64,000 nucleotides of DNA from JAWVFN01 sp963696625. GTDB taxonomy: Bacteria > Actinomycetota > Thermoleophilia > Solirubrobacterales > 70-9. The stretch is from assembly GCA_963696625.1 (NCBI GenBank), contig CAVOKZ010000013.1:1-64000 (forward strand), given 5' to 3'. The notes below the pieces were generated by a model. It was not told the DNA's origin and searched no databases. It saw nothing but the letters and a program-made list of their open reading frames with translations. A program made the translations under genes and the position numbers. Shown piece by piece: positions 61,656 through 64,000 of the stretch. Numbering within the stretch: position 1 is the first letter of the stretch; each line of letters opens with the position of its first letter.

Positions 61656-62970
61656 CTACCCGTGCGGGCGGGCCATCTTGTGATGGTCGAGCGCCTCGTC
61701 GAGGATCTTCTCGTCGACGCCCATCTCGCGCGCGACCTCGCGCAGGGACCGGCCCGAGTCGGCGGCTTCCTTGACGATCTCCGCCGCCTTGTCGTAGCCG
61801 ATGTGCGGGTTGAGCGCGGTCGCCGTGGCCAGCGTCGCCTCGGCGTGGCGCTCGAGCATCTCGGGGTTCGGCTCGATCCCCTGGACGCACTTGGTGTCGA
61901 GCAGCCGTGACGCCGAGGAAAGCAGCTTGATCGAGTCGAGCAGGTTGCGGGCGATCAGCGGCACCCGCACGTTGAGCTCGAACTGGCCCTGGGCGCCCCC
62001 CATCGTGATCGCCATGTCGTTGCCGATCACCTGATCGCCGACCTGGATCACGACCTCGGGGATCACGGGATTGACCTTGCCGGGCATGATCGAGGAGCCC
62101 TTCTGCAGCTCGGGCAGGCGGATCTCGGCGAGGCCGGCGCGCGGTCCCGAGCCCATCAGCGCCAGGTCGTTGCCGATCTTGATCAGCGAGACGGCCAGCA
62201 CCTTGAGCGCGCCCGAGAGGCTCGACCAGCGCGTCGCGGTTGCTCTGGGCCTCGAAGGGATCGGCGGGCCCCGAGATCTCGAGCCCCGTGTCCTTGGTGA
62301 GCAGCTCGCGGACCTTGGCGGCGAAGTCGGGGTGGGTGTTGAGGCCGGTGCCGGTCGCGGTGCCGCCCAGCGGGATCTGCCCGACCCTGCCGAGCGTCCC
62401 CTGAATGCGGTCGATGCCGAGCCGGATCTGGGTGGCGAAGCCGCCGAACTCCTGGCCGAGGGTGACCGGGACGGCGTCCATCAGGTGGGTGCGCCCGGCC
62501 TTGACCACGCTCTCGAACTCCTTCGCCTTCTGCTCCAGCGAGCCCACGAGACCCTCGAGCGCCGGGATCAGGGCGTCGGTGACCTCGCCGAGCGCCGCCA
62601 GGTGAACCGCCGAGGGGAAGACGTCGTTTGAGGACTGGCCCATGTTGACGTGGTCGTTGCGGTGGACCTCCTCGCCCGCGAGCTCGGCGAGCACCTCGTT
62701 GGCGTTCATGTTCGACGAGGTCCCCGAGCCGGTCTGGAAGACGTCGACGGGGAACTGTTCGTCGTGCTTGCCGGCGGCGACCTCGTCGCCCGCCTTGGCG
62801 ATCGCCTCGGCGATGCCCTTGTCGAGGCCCGCTACGTCCGCGTTGGCGCGCGCGGCGGCGGCCTTGATCCGGCCGAGCCAGCGGATCACCGGCACCGGGA
62901 CGGTGTTTCCCGAAACCGGGAAGTTGTCTACCGCCTTGTCTGTCTCCGTGCCCCAGAGCTTGTCAGCCAT
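61656..62970 (-). pseudogene. fumC: Fumarate hydratase class II, single-base frameshift
   Basis: This is fumarase C of the citrate cycle. The first frame (ATG 62970 to about 62220) has GSGTSSNMNANEVLAELAG, VNMGQSSNDVFPSAVH, KAGRTHLMDAVPVTLGQEFG and ends AQSNRDALVE. The second frame continues LKVLAVSLIKIGNDLALMGS and has the signature GSSIMPGKVNPVIPEV to the end. One extra G at 62218-62220 (GAGAGGCTCG for an expected GAGAGCTCG) explains it. With the correction the protein is 437 residues, near normal. An essential gene broken by one base suggests a sequence error. Confidence 0.9.
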
Positions 62971-62998
62971 CGCGCGCGGCAGGGTATCGGGCGCGGCC

Positions 62999-63469
62999 TC
63001 ATCCGGACTTCCGGCCCGCGGCCAATCCCTCGTCGTAGCCGTCCGAGAACTCCGGCGGCAGCGCGCCCGGGGTGAAACGCGCCGCGCTGTCGAGCCTGCG
63101 CAGCAGGTCGGCATGGATTCCCGCGGTGTCCTCGGCGCCCTTCTGCACGGCGCCGGCGAGATAGCCGAGCTCGAGCGGCGCCGGCCCGGCCGGGTCGGCG
63201 CGGCCCTGGACGTTGAGCCTGGTCGCGGCAACGACGAGGCCCTCCCCGACCGCGGTCAGGTCGCCCGCCTGCTGCGAGGGGACGATGCAGCCGCTGATCG
63301 GCGTTCCGCCCTCAAGACGCACCTCACCCGGGGCGCTCGCGAGCGCCGAGAGGAAGGGCTCGGCGCCCTGCAGGCAGGCGTCGGGCGTGCTCGGAGTCGT
63401 GTCCGAGCCGCAGGCCGCGAACGCGGCCGAGCACAGCGAAGCGGCGGCGACTGCGGCAAGCGTCCGCAT
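62999..63469 (-). CDS. Hypothetical lipoprotein
   Basis: The 156-residue protein has a signal peptide and lipobox ending in AAFAACGSD. The exported part has two more cysteines (PDACLQGAEP, ISGCIVPSQQ) and helical segments. No family is recognised. It lies 28 bp upstream of fumC on the same strand and may share its transcript. Confidence 0.65.
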   Translation of the reverse strand: MRTLAAVAAASLCSAAFAACGSDTTPSTPDACLQGAEPFLSALASAPGEVRLEGGTPISGCIVPSQQAGDLTAVGEGLVVAATRLNVQGRADPAGPAPLELGYLAGAVQKGAEDTAGIHADLLRRLDSAARFTPGALPPEFSDGYDEGLAAGRKSG

Positions 63470-63568
63470 CGGCCAATCCTACGTCCGCGCCCCCGCTTAG
63501 GTTTCGCAGGCGAATGAGCGAGCTGCACCCGAGCGACCCCCTCGCCCACCGAGCTTCTCGACGCCCTG

Positions 63569-63955
63569 ATGCGCGCCGAGGCGACTCTCACCCGCCACCT
63601 GGCGGCCGACCTCGAGCGGATCGGCGTCTCGGCGACCGGCTTCGCGATGCTGGTGCTGCTGACCAGCGCCGGCGGCGAGGCAGAGCTGCGGGTCATGCGC
63701 CGCCGCCTCGGCGCCTCGAAGGCGACGGCGACCGAGGTCCTCGACACGCTCGAGGGCCGAGGCTTCGTCACCCGGGCCCGGCTCGAAAACGACCGCCGCG
63801 CCGTCGGCGTCAAGCTCACCGACGCGGGCTCGAACCTCGTCACCCACGCCTTCCCCTCGCACGCCGACCGCGTGCGCGACGCCTTCGGCGTCCTCGACGA
63901 GGAAGAGAAGCGCCAGCTCGCGGACATCTGCCGCAAGCTCGACCGCGCCGCTTAG
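63569..63955 (+). CDS. MarR family transcriptional regulator, 5' end frameshifted
   Basis: The winged-helix regulator has ERIGVSATGFAMLVLLTSAG, LRVMRRRLGASKATATEVLD (recognition helix region), TLEGRGFVTRARLENDRRAV and LTDAGSNLV. ATG 63569 gives 128 residues. The likely true start is ATG 63514: removing one C from the run at 63537-63541 gives MSELHPSDPSPTELLDALMR, running straight into this frame. The ligand and targets are unknown. The last ~45 bp of the window contain no gene, though an ATG lies at the very end. Confidence 0.82.
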   Translation: MRAEATLTRHLAADLERIGVSATGFAMLVLLTSAGGEAELRVMRRRLGASKATATEVLDTLEGRGFVTRARLENDRRAVGVKLTDAGSNLVTHAFPSHADRVRDAFGVLDEEEKRQLADICRKLDRAA

Positions 63956-64000
63956 GCTCCCCGAGCCCGGGCTAGTAGCGGCGAGCATGCTAGGATCATG

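Overview
This is a 64 kb stretch of very GC-rich bacterial DNA. GTG and TTG starts are common, genes often overlap by ATGA, GTGA or TTGA, and several gene families recall Solirubrobacterales and related Thermoleophilia: SpoIID-domain proteins, the 'GKVKKNSITSKQIKPG' surface proteins, DUF2510-like tails, and sigma factors with zinc-finger extensions. I infer a Thermoleophilia-like actinobacterium from gene style only; no rRNA is present. Several conserved genes carry single-base frameshifts and two places look like joins, so this may be a draft or metagenome contig.

Layout. 0-7 kb: a Ser/Thr kinase-ATPase running in frame into a GAPDH tail (probable misjoin), an O-acyltransferase, recQ, a Phd/VapC pair and a truncated sugar-ABC permease next to a repeat. 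7-11.5 kb: K+(Na+)/H+ antiporter, fatty-acid desaturase, RDD membrane protein, cyclophilin. 11.5-33 kb: a carbon-metabolism region with glk, a HAD phosphatase, pgi, tal, tkt, rpiA, pgl, gnd, a glutamate decarboxylase, zwf and a GH15 glucosidase. Together these cover glucose release, phosphorylation and most of the pentose phosphate pathway. It is interrupted at 15-20.5 kb by a surface-protein locus with a tandem duplication and a sigma factor carrying its own zinc-finger and membrane-like segment.

33-42 kb: thioesterase, Baeyer-Villiger-type monooxygenase, an NlpC/P60 hydrolase under a clear c-di-AMP (ydaO) riboswitch, a toxin-antitoxin pair, a broken SWIM protein and two uncharacterised genes. 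42.3-47 kb: an accessory island with VapBC, an IS3 remnant, a HicA-like/hybrid-antitoxin pair, an Mrr-type restriction enzyme and a decayed regulator. It is bounded by a 452-bp direct repeat of plsC and a 17-bp copy of the tRNA-Arg anticodon arm.

47-64 kb: glycerate kinase, a frameshifted carboxymuconolactone decarboxylase-like gene, AbrB/PIN toxin-antitoxin, YihY, GNAT and wax-ester synthase, L,D-transpeptidase directly after tRNA-Ser, a D-threonine aldolase-like/MpaB/hydrolase operon, SpoIID, aldehyde dehydrogenase, typA, a MazEF-type pair, a frameshifted fumC, a lipoprotein and a MarR regulator.

The most unusual signals are three short intergenic hairpins with a nearly invariant 20-nt centre and fully changed but still complementary stems; the riboswitch; the duplicated surface locus beside its sigma factor; two VapC genes whose best start is a CTG in a CTGA overlap; and the tRNA-linked island.
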